The notes below the pieces were generated by a model. It did no database searches and was not told the DNA's origin. It saw only the letters and a list, made by a program, of their open reading frames with translations. Shown here piece after piece: positions 35,012 through 43,761 of a stretch of 64,000 nt of DNA; the stretch's first letter is position 1, and each line of letters starts with the position of its first letter. The stretch is from a virus. Where the stretch lies: positions 18,837 to 82,836 of the IMG/VR virus record IMGVR_UViG_3300001398_000004; one strand, written 5' to 3'. The position numbers and the translations under genes are program-made.

Positions 35012-35635
35012 ATGAAACGACGCCTTCCAGTGGTGAGTGAGCTACGCCTGGCCTCCGAGGAACTGGCGAGCAGCTACGAGCTTCAAATACAGTCAAAGCT
35101 CAGCGATACAGGGGATTCGATCTCCTGTCGGAAGGGCTGTAGCAACTGTTGCTCCCACCCTCTGTTGCTGACGATCCTCGAAGGACTTCACATCTACCAA
35201 TGGCTGGCAGAGCATCGTCTTTGGAGCGGCGCCCTGAAGAAGTCGTTGACAGAGCACTCTGATAAGACCTTAGGACTTTCCCTAGAAATATGGTTGATGA
35301 GCCGGATCCCTTGTCCGCTACTAACAGACAAGGGCCTTTGCCAGGCCTACCCTGCCCGTCCGTTTTCCTGCAAGGTCACGTATTCCGTGGGAGATCCTGC
35401 CGAATGCGAGCCACATGCAGTGAGTTCGAGTGTCAGCCTCATCCCTAAACGGGCTATCCTCGACGCCATTGCCTCGACGGAAGCGGCTTTGTTACATCGG
35501 CACAATCTGCCTCATGTACGAGTCCCCTTGTCGACGGCCCTGCTTTATGGGGAACGCATCGTCAAAGAAGAGCTGGATCTAGAGGACTTTCAGCGTTTCC
35601 TCAGTAAGGACATCGATGCCATCAACCAAAGTTAA
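35012..35635 (+). CDS. YkgJ-type Cys-cluster protein
   Basis: 207 residues. Two Cys groups, CRKGCSNCC (about 34-42) and PCPLL...GLCQAYPARPFSCK, match the zinc/iron-chelating YkgJ domain family (CxxCxxC-type cluster). The role in phages is unknown; a metal cluster used in redox or modification reactions is likely. Overlaps the next gene by 20 bases. Confidence 0.75.
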   Translation: MKRRLPVVSELRLASEELASSYELQIQSKLSDTGDSISCRKGCSNCCSHPLLLTILEGLHIYQWLAEHRLWSGALKKSLTEHSDKTLGLSLEIWLMSRIPCPLLTDKGLCQAYPARPFSCKVTYSVGDPAECEPHAVSSSVSLIPKRAILDAIASTEAALLHRHNLPHVRVPLSTALLYGERIVKEELDLEDFQRFLSKDIDAINQS

Positions 35636-35912
35636 GTGTCTGATCTGCTCTGGAGAGCGCAACCGATCTGCCTGTAAAGTCATTGTTTTGACCTCGGCCG
35701 AACGTTCGGTTACGCAAAATCCACTCGATGAGTACGTTTACTGCAACCCCTGCTGGAAGATTATGAAGAATCCGTCGACTGCGTCGGATTTGATGAGCGG
35801 GATTATGCTCATGCACCTCCAGCGGCTTGGTGTAAGTAACTCGAAGGAACTGGCTGCCAAGTACAAGGCTGGCCTTTTGCGTGGGATTACCGATGCCTCA
35901 AATGAAAGTTGA
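35616..35912 (+). CDS. Small zinc-motif protein
   Basis: 98 residues with paired Cys (CLIC near the start, then YCNPC) that probably form a zinc ribbon, followed by a helical C-terminus. No family recognised. Confidence 0.6.
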   Translation: MPSTKVKCLICSGERNRSACKVIVLTSAERSVTQNPLDEYVYCNPCWKIMKNPSTASDLMSGIMLMHLQRLGVSNSKELAAKYKAGLLRGITDASNES

Positions 35913-36534
35913 CGAAGTCATAGAGCAGATGCGTCAAATCCGCGAGAAGAGCGGTGAAGCCGCCTTCATCTCTGCTCGGGACAGCCTCGTGAGGATGCTG
36001 GTCAACACACCTAGGGGTGAGGACTTTCTGAAGACGGTGTTCCCGGACTTGGATCTGGAACCTTACAAGGGGCAAGCTTCTGCCACCGATGAGAGCATGA
36101 TGGCAGCTCTTCGGGCCAAGACTCCGAATCTGAAGACGAAGATGCAAATGCAGCTCCTGGTGACGGGCGCTGACGCCTACATGTTGGCCATGGATTGCCT
36201 GTTTGCTGGCAAGAAGGAAGAAGCCAAGCAGGCTATGAATGCTGTCATTGCTATCTGGGATGCCACTGAAAAGGCCACCGAGATCAGCGAGAAAGTAGCT
36301 GAGATCCCGGCAGAAGAACGTAGCGCCTCCGCCTCGGAGTTCGTGGATGCTCCCGATCAAGAGGAATACACGTACACTCAACTTATGTACGAAATGGCCC
36401 TGATCACCAGCAAGGAAGCTTTGGAGATCTGGTATCGGGACAAGCGCCAGGAGATGGAGAAGCTTCGGTCCCCAAAGTACCGCAATGGATTCTTCGATCG
36501 TATCCGTGACTTGAAGGGGTCATTTTCTAACTGA
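35893..36534 (+). CDS. Helical hypothetical protein
   Basis: 213 residues from the ATG at 35893 (a GTG at 35881 is in frame). Helical and charged throughout, with a Glu-rich centre. No family recognised. Overlaps its upstream neighbour by 20 bases. Confidence 0.55.
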   Translation: MPQMKVDEVIEQMRQIREKSGEAAFISARDSLVRMLVNTPRGEDFLKTVFPDLDLEPYKGQASATDESMMAALRAKTPNLKTKMQMQLLVTGADAYMLAMDCLFAGKKEEAKQAMNAVIAIWDATEKATEISEKVAEIPAEERSASASEFVDAPDQEEYTYTQLMYEMALITSKEALEIWYRDKRQEMEKLRSPKYRNGFFDRIRDLKGSFSN

Positions 36535-36537
36535 AAG

Positions 36538-37038
36538 ATGGATATGGAAAATCAAATCTGCATCGGCCTATTCGGTACTTGCGACAAGATACGCTGGCGA
36601 GACCCCTTCATGGCCGCCTACGATGCCAAGGGAGTCTCGTACTTCAACCCTATGGTCGACAACTGGCATCCAGGCATGGTCCCATTGGAAGCCCAGCACC
36701 TCGCTGAGGACCCGATCATTCTCTTCCCAATCCTCAAGGACTCCTACGGCCTGGGCTCGTTATCCGAGGTTGGCTTTGGACCCCTGAGGGCTCTACGTCA
36801 GAACAAGTACCGCTCCTTCGTGGTACTCATCGACGATGACGTGACCGATGCCCTCAAGGCAGATGCACTTCGTGCCAAGGATTCGACTAGGGGTCGGGCT
36901 CTCGTCAAAGGACATCTCAAGAACATGGGCATGTCCAACCTTTACCTGGTGGAGACTCTAGACCAGATGCTGGAGACCAGCCTGAAGCTCCACAAGATTC
37001 ACTCGAACTTGGAAGAACTTCAGGCTCTTCGAGCGTGA
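36538..37038 (+). CDS. Nucleoside 2-deoxyribosyltransferase-like protein
   Basis: 166 residues. The opening IGLFGTCDKIRWRDPFMAAY and YFNPMVDNWHPG match the nucleoside 2-deoxyribosyltransferase-like fold (Nuc_deoxyri_tr2 type). Such enzymes exchange or hydrolyse bases of deoxynucleosides; relatives act as nucleotide hydrolases. A role in nucleotide scavenging or in base modification is plausible. GTGA overlap with the next gene. Confidence 0.75.
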   Translation: MDMENQICIGLFGTCDKIRWRDPFMAAYDAKGVSYFNPMVDNWHPGMVPLEAQHLAEDPIILFPILKDSYGLGSLSEVGFGPLRALRQNKYRSFVVLIDDDVTDALKADALRAKDSTRGRALVKGHLKNMGMSNLYLVETLDQMLETSLKLHKIHSNLEELQALRA

Positions 37039-37235
37039 TCCATCTTCGAAAAGATGGCCGTCGTGCCAAGATCCCTACGACTTGGTGCGGCGCCGATCCA
37101 ACCTTAGAGATAGCGGTGCGTCAGGACGCCAAAGTTACATGCCTGAAGTGTCTTACCACTCTGAGCAGCTTTATTCTTGAGGCTGTTGAGAATGGTGAGC
37201 GTTTCCTCGCTACCTTTCCCGAAAGCAACCCATGA
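37035..37235 (+). CDS. Small zinc-motif protein
   Basis: 66 residues starting at GTG in a GTGA overlap. Contains WCG and CLKC, the sort of Cys pairing seen in tiny phage zinc proteins. It overlaps the next start (ATGA). Function unknown. Confidence 0.55.
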   Translation: MIHLRKDGRRAKIPTTWCGADPTLEIAVRQDAKVTCLKCLTTLSSFILEAVENGERFLATFPESNP

Positions 37236-38578
37236 TCGAAATAGATAAAATACGAGCAGTCAACCACATCCTCGTCCATGACAATTGTTCGGACGGGACT
37301 GCCAGCGCTATGATCCTCAGGAACGTCCTACCCAATGTGAAGGTCACCTTCATGCAGTACGAGACGGAAGCCCACAAGACGCTGGATCCAGAGCCTGGGC
37401 AGCTCTTCTGCGATCTCAGCCCCCACAGGGACCGTTACAAGGCCTTCTTGGAGGCCGGCGCCATCGTGCTTGACCATCACAAGACCGCCAAAGGCGTTGT
37501 TATGCCCTTCGTGGAGGCGGGCTTGGGAGCTTTCGGAGACGAAATAGCTAACCCAGGAGTGTGCGGGGCGGTATTGGCCTTTAGTGAGGTCTGGTCCGTC
37601 GTCAATGCTGACGAAATACTTCGGGAACATGTCGCCGACTTCTTGGAGGGGGCTCAAGACCTCCTAGATGAGGCGGAGACTGAAGCGGACCTGCTGTCTG
37701 TTCGGACGCTTCTGCTGGGCAAAAATGGGCCTATGACTGGGATTCTGAAAAGTTTGGGGACTGTGCTCGCCCCTAAGCGGGCTGAAATAGGCACCACAGT
37801 CAATGCTGCTAGGGATCACGTGGAAGCGCTATACAACCACCATCGAACCCGGATGCTGGGAATGCCCTATGGGGACACCCCTAGTACATACGGCCGAGGG
37901 ACTTCAGGTGTAGTCCGCGTCATGCAAGAACTCGCCACGTTGGCGGGCATCCGCGACACCTGGCAGAAGCAGGACCCACGGTTCCGCGAAGCCTGTGAGC
38001 AAGCTGACGCCCTGCATTGGTGGCCTTGGGAGAAAATAGACGGCACCAACTGGAGGGACTGGTCCAAACACCTGCTGGAAATAGGCCCGGTGCTCTACAA
38101 TCGTAGCCTCAAGCACGTCGACAAGGCGATTGCAGGATCCTACAAGTTCACTTCAGAGAAGGGTCGCAAGGTCACGGTGTTCGAAGGCACGAAGCCGACC
38201 TCGGACGCAGCTGAGAAGATGGGAGCCGACAACGATTTGACGATCGGTTTCGCCCTGTTCGTGGAAGACGGTAAGCAGAAGATGATCTTCTCCACCCGTT
38301 CCCGAGGGGACTTCGATTGTAGCGCCTTTGCCGCCGCTTACGGTGGGGGTGGGCACACCAAAGCTGCCGGCTTCAGCCGTGACCTCAAGCCCCTGGACTT
38401 GCAGCCCTTCGCCCTGATTCAGCGCCTGTTCGAGATCTACGAGGGTCTGGAGGCCGATTGGAAGGTCCTGTTCAACTCCGAGGAGTACAAGAACAAGACC
38501 TTACCCAAAGACACCTACCAGAAGATGGTTACGAAGTACCTCGATGACCGGTTTGGGTCTTCAAGGATTACCCTCTGA
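37232..38578 (+). CDS. DHH-family phosphoesterase
   Basis: 448 residues. HDNCSDGTASA (motif I), FCDLSP (motif II region) and LDHHKT (the DHH motif) mark the DHH domain; GGGGHTKAAGF near 370 marks DHHA1. Relatives are RecJ exonuclease, nanoRNase and cyclic dinucleotide phosphodiesterases. In a phage it could recycle nanoRNA or destroy cyclic-nucleotide alarm signals used in defence. An insertion of about 110 residues between the DHH and DHHA1 parts is unusual. Confidence 0.85.
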   Translation: MIEIDKIRAVNHILVHDNCSDGTASAMILRNVLPNVKVTFMQYETEAHKTLDPEPGQLFCDLSPHRDRYKAFLEAGAIVLDHHKTAKGVVMPFVEAGLGAFGDEIANPGVCGAVLAFSEVWSVVNADEILREHVADFLEGAQDLLDEAETEADLLSVRTLLLGKNGPMTGILKSLGTVLAPKRAEIGTTVNAARDHVEALYNHHRTRMLGMPYGDTPSTYGRGTSGVVRVMQELATLAGIRDTWQKQDPRFREACEQADALHWWPWEKIDGTNWRDWSKHLLEIGPVLYNRSLKHVDKAIAGSYKFTSEKGRKVTVFEGTKPTSDAAEKMGADNDLTIGFALFVEDGKQKMIFSTRSRGDFDCSAFAAAYGGGGHTKAAGFSRDLKPLDLQPFALIQRLFEIYEGLEADWKVLFNSEEYKNKTLPKDTYQKMVTKYLDDRFGSSRITL

Positions 38579-38907
38579 TTCTTCATCGGCAGTAGCTCCG
38601 ATGAAGATCTCCACCTCCATTCCCCGGATCTTGTTGAACAGGACGGGGTCTGGGGGCGGGATGTATTTGACGATCGGGTGCAGTTTACAACCCTCGTCCT
38701 GGCAAACTGAGGCCTCATCGTCCAGGGCATTGGGGTTGAAGATGCGAAGCTCCGCTTCTTATTGCTAGCCGTGAACCCCACCATCTCCCAATCAGCCCCC
38801 TCTGGAGGAACTGGATCAGAGGGTAGCGTATCGTATGAATCACCATCCCGATCCATGTACTCATGGTAGAGACTGCCGTGGGTTGTCTTGTATTCGTACT
38901 GTGTCAT
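38561..38907 (-). pseudogene. Frameshifted hypothetical gene
   Basis: The ATG at 38907 opens a clearly coding frame through WEMVGFTASN (to about 38762). From there the coding signal moves to another frame, reading EAELRIFNPNALDDEASVC...GATADEESEGNP and stopping at 38561. The two parts fit together as one about 115-residue protein if a single -1 shift occurs at AGC-AAT-AAG. Either an inactivating mutation, a sequencing or assembly error, or frameshifting; no classical slippery site is seen. Confidence 0.65.
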
Positions 38908-38916
38908 TTCCTATCC

Positions 38917-38943
38917 TAACGGCTAGATGCCGGCGGGGATAAG
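38917..38943 (-). promoter_or_regulatory. Class 2 promoter-like pair
   Basis: Minus strand CTTATC, 15 bases, CCGTTA; nine bases before the ATG at 38907. Confidence 0.5.
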
Positions 38944-38951
38944 GGGTTGCC

Positions 38952-39155
38952 TCACCAAAGAGGCTTCCCCTCGATGTGGGCAACGGCCAGGGTAGGGTGT
39001 CCACAATGGGCCTCGTTCTCCCAAACCAGTGTACCCTCAGTGCCCCTGGAAAATACATATTTTGGGTAGCGATACTCGATGGATTCCAAAGCCGCTGTGA
39101 CACTGCTGTAGAAAGCAGAGTCCTGCTTACCTTCCATGTACTTGATCTGATACAT
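38952..39155 (-). CDS. Small hypothetical protein
   Basis: 67 residues starting one base after the Ku stop (same strand), so probably cotranscribed with Ku. Mixed alpha/beta with single Cys and two His near the end. No family recognised. Confidence 0.55.
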   Translation of the reverse strand: MYQIKYMEGKQDSAFYSSVTAALESIEYRYPKYVFSRGTEGTLVWENEAHCGHPTLAVAHIEGKPLW

Positions 39156-39156
39156 C

Positions 39157-39945
39157 TTATTTCTTGCTCTTCTTCGGCGAGGTCTTCTTGGCGTCGTTCA
39201 AGCTCATCTTCAAGGCGTCGAAGAGGTCGACGATGGTTGCCTGGGTGGAGGTTGTGACGACGCTGATCTCCTTGCCGGCGACCTTCTCCTCGACAGCGGC
39301 CTTGACCGCCTTGGCGTACTCATCCTCGTACCGGTGGGACTCGAACGCCTTGGAGGTGAGGTGGGCCACCAGCTTCTCAGCCAGCTCCATCTCAGAGGGC
39401 GTCACCAGGCAGGGGATGACCGTGACTTCCTCGAAGTTCCGGACCTCATTGGCGTAGAACAGGACCTGAACCACCAGGCGATCCCCGTACGGGCGAAGGG
39501 CAACCAGGTGCTCCTTACCCTTGGTGCTCCACTTGGCGATGGCGACGACGCCCTTCTTCTTCATGACCTGGGCCAGGAGGCAATAGCCCTTGTCGCCACC
39601 CTTGTCGGGGCCGCAGTAATAGGACTTATCGACCTGAATTTGGTCAATATCGGAGGCGGGGACGAATTCCTGAATGGTGATCGTCTTGGTCGAAGGCAGA
39701 GCCAGAGTGTCCAGTTCATCGCTGGTGAAGGTCACGAACTGGCTTTTGGCGAATTCGTAGCCCTTGAGTAAGGAATCGTACTCGACCACATCTCCGGTCA
39801 CGGAATCGACGTTCTGCTGCTTAATGCGATTTTTGGAGGGGGTCAGGAGGTTGAATTTGAGGGCCTCGTCCGAAGCCGAAACGTACAGCTTCACTGGAAC
39901 GGAAACTAGACCGAAAACGATAGAGACACTGGCAGTCGAGCGCAT
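39157..39945 (-). CDS. ku: Ku-like DNA end-binding protein
   Basis: 262 residues, typical of bacterial Ku. The start RSTASVSIVFGLVSVPVKLY, YEFAKSQFVTFTSDEL and the LALRPYGDRLVVQVLFY block follow the Ku core fold; a Lys-rich tail (KKTSPKKSKK) resembles the DNA-binding extension of bacterial Ku. It bridges broken ends in non-homologous end joining, normally with LigD; no ligase is in this window. In a phage it could protect or circularise genome ends. Has a class 2 pair 35 bases upstream. Confidence 0.88.
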   Translation of the reverse strand: MRSTASVSIVFGLVSVPVKLYVSASDEALKFNLLTPSKNRIKQQNVDSVTGDVVEYDSLLKGYEFAKSQFVTFTSDELDTLALPSTKTITIQEFVPASDIDQIQVDKSYYCGPDKGGDKGYCLLAQVMKKKGVVAIAKWSTKGKEHLVALRPYGDRLVVQVLFYANEVRNFEEVTVIPCLVTPSEMELAEKLVAHLTSKAFESHRYEDEYAKAVKAAVEEKVAGKEISVVTTSTQATIVDLFDALKMSLNDAKKTSPKKSKK

Positions 39946-39980
39946 GGGGCAGATTCCTTTTGAGGGGTTGATGCCCTATC

Positions 39981-40007
39981 TAACGGATCCTCCCTGGGGA
40001 AGTTAAG
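39981..40007 (-). promoter_or_regulatory. Class 2 promoter-like pair
   Basis: Minus strand CTTAAC, 15 bases, CCGTTA, 35 bases before the Ku ATG. In the 94-bp divergent gap between Ku and topoisomerase IB. Confidence 0.55.
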
Positions 40008-40039
40008 GGCGCTAGGGTATTTATCGCCAAGCTCCTGTG

Positions 40040-41044
40040 ATGTCGTGCATTTGCCCAAGCTGCGGCTCTGATCTGACCTACGATGACGGTAGGGATGCCT
40101 GGACGTGCCTTAGCTGCGGCTTCTTGGGGCCGAATGACTCTGTGTGCCCCAAGCCTGGGGACGACCAGTCCTATAAATGGACCGGCCCGGATGCTGACGG
40201 GTTCTACAGAGTCAACACTGCCGCCGTTCGTAGGGTCGTGGCCAAGTACAAAGAGAAGAAGAAGAACCCGAATGGCGGCGACCCAATTTACCTCTACTCG
40301 GAGGGGGACGTAACCAAGCGAAATAAAGCCAAGGCTGAGCGGCTTGAAAAGCTCTCGGGCAACATCGAAAAGCTTCGTACTCAGTACAGGAAAGACCTGA
40401 AGTCTGATGACCTAAAGACAGCTTTGGTTAGCCTGGCCGTCGCCCTCATCGACGAAACGGCGGAACGTGTCGGCGGCGTTGAGAGCACCAAGGGGGACAA
40501 CGAAGATGGCAAGCCTCATTATGGTGTGACTACATGGAAGAAGAGTCATGTCCGCTTCAAGGGATCCGGAGCTACCATAGCCTATGTGGGTAAGAGTGGC
40601 GTTCCACAGAAAAAGCAAGTGACAGACAAGGCTATCGTAACAGCGCTTCGTAAGGCTCATAAAGAATGCTCTGGAGAGGATCTATTCTGTCATGACGAGG
40701 TGACCATAGACGCTTCAAAGGTGAACGCCTACCTCAAGGACCTGGACCTAGGAATCACGGCGAAGGATCTTCGCGGATTTCATGCAAATTTTGCGATGAA
40801 GGAAGAACTCAAGAAGGCCCGAGCCAAGGGCGGCAAGCTTCCCACTGACAAGAAGGAAAGGGAAGACAAACTCAAAAAAGAGTTCAAGTCTTGCTTAGAG
40901 ATCGTCGCAAAAGAGGTCGGAGGTCATACCGTTTCGACGCTCCAAAATCAGTACTTAGTCGACTCCATCGAAGAGGATTACCTGAAGGATGGGTCTGTCG
41001 GTGCTAAGATGACTGCTTCAGTCATGTCTAGGTTCAGGGGTTGA
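40040..41044 (+). CDS. DNA topoisomerase IB with N-terminal zinc ribbon
   Basis: 334 residues from ATG (GTG directly before is in frame). Residues 4-32 form a zinc ribbon (CPSC...CLSC). The core has LALIDETAERVGG, GVTTWKKSHV and FKGSGATIAYVGKSGV, typical of viral and bacterial topoisomerase IB; ITAKDLRGFHANFAM holds the active-site Arg and His, and the candidate nucleophile is Tyr in TLQNQYLVDS. It relaxes supercoils through a 3'-phosphotyrosyl link. Seven bases separate it from the inserted endonuclease gene. Confidence 0.85.
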   Translation: MSCICPSCGSDLTYDDGRDAWTCLSCGFLGPNDSVCPKPGDDQSYKWTGPDADGFYRVNTAAVRRVVAKYKEKKKNPNGGDPIYLYSEGDVTKRNKAKAERLEKLSGNIEKLRTQYRKDLKSDDLKTALVSLAVALIDETAERVGGVESTKGDNEDGKPHYGVTTWKKSHVRFKGSGATIAYVGKSGVPQKKQVTDKAIVTALRKAHKECSGEDLFCHDEVTIDASKVNAYLKDLDLGITAKDLRGFHANFAMKEELKKARAKGGKLPTDKKEREDKLKKEFKSCLEIVAKEVGGHTVSTLQNQYLVDSIEEDYLKDGSVGAKMTASVMSRFRG

Positions 41045-41050
41045 GACGCC

Positions 41051-42109
41051 GTGCCCAGCAAACTGACCATTGAAGAGATGAGATCCTTGGCCTCAGCTAA
41101 GGGTGGTAAGTGTCTGTCTTCGGAATACTCTAGTAATCGTGTCAAGCTATTGTGGACGTGCCATAAAGGGCATGAGTGGCTAGCTAAGCCCCAACACATA
41201 AAGGCCGGGAGTTGGTGCCCTAACTGCGCGTCTAATGCACCCGTATCTATTGAGGATGCTCGTAAGGCAGCGACATACAACAATGGTGAGTGCCTATCTG
41301 ATAGTATTCTAACTTCCAACCCTATTCTTAAATGGAGGTGCGCTAAAGGACATGAGTGGGAAGGCTACTTAGGTAAAGTTCGTCGCGGTGAATGGTGCCC
41401 CCGCTGTGCTGGGAAACGGAATACCTTGGATGATATGCAAGAATTGGCCGCATTATATGGCGGAAAATGCGTATCTCAAAAGTATGCCCCTAATACTAAG
41501 CTTAATTGGAAATGTCAATATGAGCACACATGGACGGCTTATCCCTATGTGCTAAAGCAGGGTTCATGGTGCCCCATTTGTGCTGGGCGTGGTAGTACCA
41601 TCGAGGACATGCAGAGGCTTGCCCATGCAAATGGGGGGTGGTGCCTCTCGACTAAGTACATTACATGTCAGAAACATTTAACATGGCAGTGTGCTAATAA
41701 GCATATTTGGTCCACAGCACCTCTGACTATACGTCACGGGGCGTGGTGTCCGGAGTGTAAGCAGAACAAGCGAGAACGTGCTTGCAGGGCAGTATTTGAG
41801 ACCTTGTTTCAGACTACTTTTGCGAAAGCCCGCCCACCTTGGCTTCGCAACTCTCGTGGAAACATGATGGAATTAGACGGATACTCTAATTCTCTCGCTA
41901 TTGCCTTCGAGTACCAGGGATTTCAGCATTACGAACAATGCTATTGGCATTCAGGGCCTGAGGATTTCGCTTGGCAGCAGCAAAAAGATCAGGAGAAACG
42001 TCTTTTATGTAAAGCCAATGGGGTCACTTTAATCGAGGTGCCTTGGCATACAAAGGATATCACGGCTTTCATTCGGGGGCAGACTCTGGGCCTAGCAAAG
42101 GCTTCTTGA
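41051..42109 (+). CDS. Zinc-ribbon repeat endonuclease (homing type)
   Basis: 352 residues starting at GTG. Four tandem about 55-residue modules, each with WxC-x-GHxW and WCPxC, are treble-clef zinc DNA-binding repeats. The C-terminal domain MELDGYSNSLAIAFEYQGFQHYE...QEKRLLCKANGVTLIEVPW has the D/E-xK layout of a Vsr-like PD-(D/E)xK nuclease. Codon use is AT-richer than its neighbours, so it is a newcomer. It is flanked by a 12-bp direct repeat and uses the start region of the metalloprotease gene behind it. Confidence 0.82.
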   Translation: MPSKLTIEEMRSLASAKGGKCLSSEYSSNRVKLLWTCHKGHEWLAKPQHIKAGSWCPNCASNAPVSIEDARKAATYNNGECLSDSILTSNPILKWRCAKGHEWEGYLGKVRRGEWCPRCAGKRNTLDDMQELAALYGGKCVSQKYAPNTKLNWKCQYEHTWTAYPYVLKQGSWCPICAGRGSTIEDMQRLAHANGGWCLSTKYITCQKHLTWQCANKHIWSTAPLTIRHGAWCPECKQNKRERACRAVFETLFQTTFAKARPPWLRNSRGNMMELDGYSNSLAIAFEYQGFQHYEQCYWHSGPEDFAWQQQKDQEKRLLCKANGVTLIEVPWHTKDITAFIRGQTLGLAKAS

Positions 42110-43758
42110 TGCCCAGCAAACGAATAGTAAATCGCTACCTTACGGCTCTTGCCTCTGTGAGAACGGCCTCAGTCTTAACTAAGGGGTGGATCTTAGGCTT
42201 GAGGAGGGGTTGGCTAAAGGTCTGGGAGCGTCATCCCCGGGACTGGCACGGCATCCACGAAGGGTTCCGGACCCTCAAGCAGTTCTTGCTCAATCTCAAG
42301 GAGCAGCTCTTCTATGCCCGTCGTGGACCCTACACGGGTACTCAGACGATGACTGAGGGGAAGAAGGTCTCGGACCTGATTGACCAGCTTCTACGGGAAG
42401 TCTCAGACGAGAGCAGCAAAGCAGATCATTGGGACAGCACTGCCAATGGCAGGAACATCCTTCCAGGCTTCCGTCAAGAAGACGGCGAGCACATGTATAG
42501 CCTCTACAAGAACAGCTTCTTCGAGACGGCTGGCGGTAAGGATATGCTTGTCACGTTCGATAAGCTTCTGAAGCTTCTACGGGAAGACGCTCAAAGGGTT
42601 GTCGACCACGATACGAAGACTCCAGAGGATCCGTTCCAAGACACCTCCGTCTACAAGGAATTCGACCTCTACGGGATGAAGGTCGTGGTGGACGACCGCA
42701 CTGTGACTCCTACCGAGATCAAGCAATACATCAAGTTCCTGGACGAGGCCCATGCCCGTATGAAGATCAAGGGCTTTGCCAAAGCCTGGTATGGAACGGT
42801 CTTCATATCTTGTGAATCATGTGGGGGAGAGAATTCGAACGGGGCCGACTTGGGGGTTGCTGGCGACTACCGCATAGGTCAGGACACCGTCCAGGTCTAC
42901 AATCGTCCCGGCCGATTCGTCGTCGAGTTGATGGCTCACGAGCTGGGACACCGGTACTGGTACAAGCAGATGTCCTCTGGCCAGCGGGAGAAGTTCCGGG
43001 CCTTGATCAGGGTCCGCAAGGGTCCTAAGCCAGAATGGCGAGAGAAGAAGAAGTACCCTGACGAGGGCAAGTGGGCGGTTGACAAGGCTGTAACCCCTCT
43101 ACGGGAGGCCCTGAAGGACTTCGCTGGGGAACGACCCAAGTGGTGGAAGGATGCCTACACCAAATTCGAGACGTTGATTCCAAACCTCGCTTGGGATATG
43201 AACAACACCGTCCTCGATGCAATGCACAAGCCAGGTGCGAATGCAACCATCAACGCTGAGGTCAAGGGTCTGTTTGATGACGCTCTGAAAGCTAGGGGAG
43301 AACTCCTCAGGGCTTGCCAGAACATGTCAGAGGGTATCCTCGACCCTCTGCACAAAGAGCCAGAGCCGGCGAAGCGTCCCAAGAGCCTGGACAAGTATTG
43401 GTGGGGCGTGTTCGATAAGGCTCGTGACAACTGGATCAAAGAGATCGAGCAGAAGATCGAAGCGGTTGTCACCACAGCCTACATCTACATTGACGCCTCG
43501 GTGGAGGCCTTCAACAAGGCTGAAGCCGACCGAGTTGAGCAGGCCACGAAGAAGTGGGAGACGGAGCTGGATGGCGATCCACGTTCGGTTCTTCCTGTCT
43601 CGGATTACGGCGGAAGTAACATTTCGGAGGCATTCGCTGAAGTCTTTGCCTATTATGTGATGGACAAGGACATGAGTCGTGATCAAATTGAATCCTTCAA
43701 GTCCATCCTCCCATCTTTGAAAGCTGCCTCAATTGTGGCTAGGTTCTTGGCTGGTTGA
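42109..43758 (+). CDS. HELGH-type zinc metalloprotease-like protein
   Basis: 549 residues from the ATG overlapping the upstream TGA. N-terminus SKRIVNRYLTALASVRTAS matches the VAR-type starts of other proteins here. Zinc site HELGH near residue 285 and a downstream SEAFAEVFAYY whose Glu is the likely third ligand, as in gluzincins. The N-terminal half is helical. Could be a virion protease or an injected effector. The same architecture recurs at 62070. Confidence 0.7.
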   Translation: MPSKRIVNRYLTALASVRTASVLTKGWILGLRRGWLKVWERHPRDWHGIHEGFRTLKQFLLNLKEQLFYARRGPYTGTQTMTEGKKVSDLIDQLLREVSDESSKADHWDSTANGRNILPGFRQEDGEHMYSLYKNSFFETAGGKDMLVTFDKLLKLLREDAQRVVDHDTKTPEDPFQDTSVYKEFDLYGMKVVVDDRTVTPTEIKQYIKFLDEAHARMKIKGFAKAWYGTVFISCESCGGENSNGADLGVAGDYRIGQDTVQVYNRPGRFVVELMAHELGHRYWYKQMSSGQREKFRALIRVRKGPKPEWREKKKYPDEGKWAVDKAVTPLREALKDFAGERPKWWKDAYTKFETLIPNLAWDMNNTVLDAMHKPGANATINAEVKGLFDDALKARGELLRACQNMSEGILDPLHKEPEPAKRPKSLDKYWWGVFDKARDNWIKEIEQKIEAVVTTAYIYIDASVEAFNKAEADRVEQATKKWETELDGDPRSVLPVSDYGGSNISEAFAEVFAYYVMDKDMSRDQIESFKSILPSLKAASIVARFLAG

Positions 43759-43761
43759 GCT

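Noticed and set aside
33813-35015. 400-codon open frame on the plus strand
   Set aside because: It is fully antisense to the TnpB gene, which has all family motifs; the long opening comes from TnpB codon bias.
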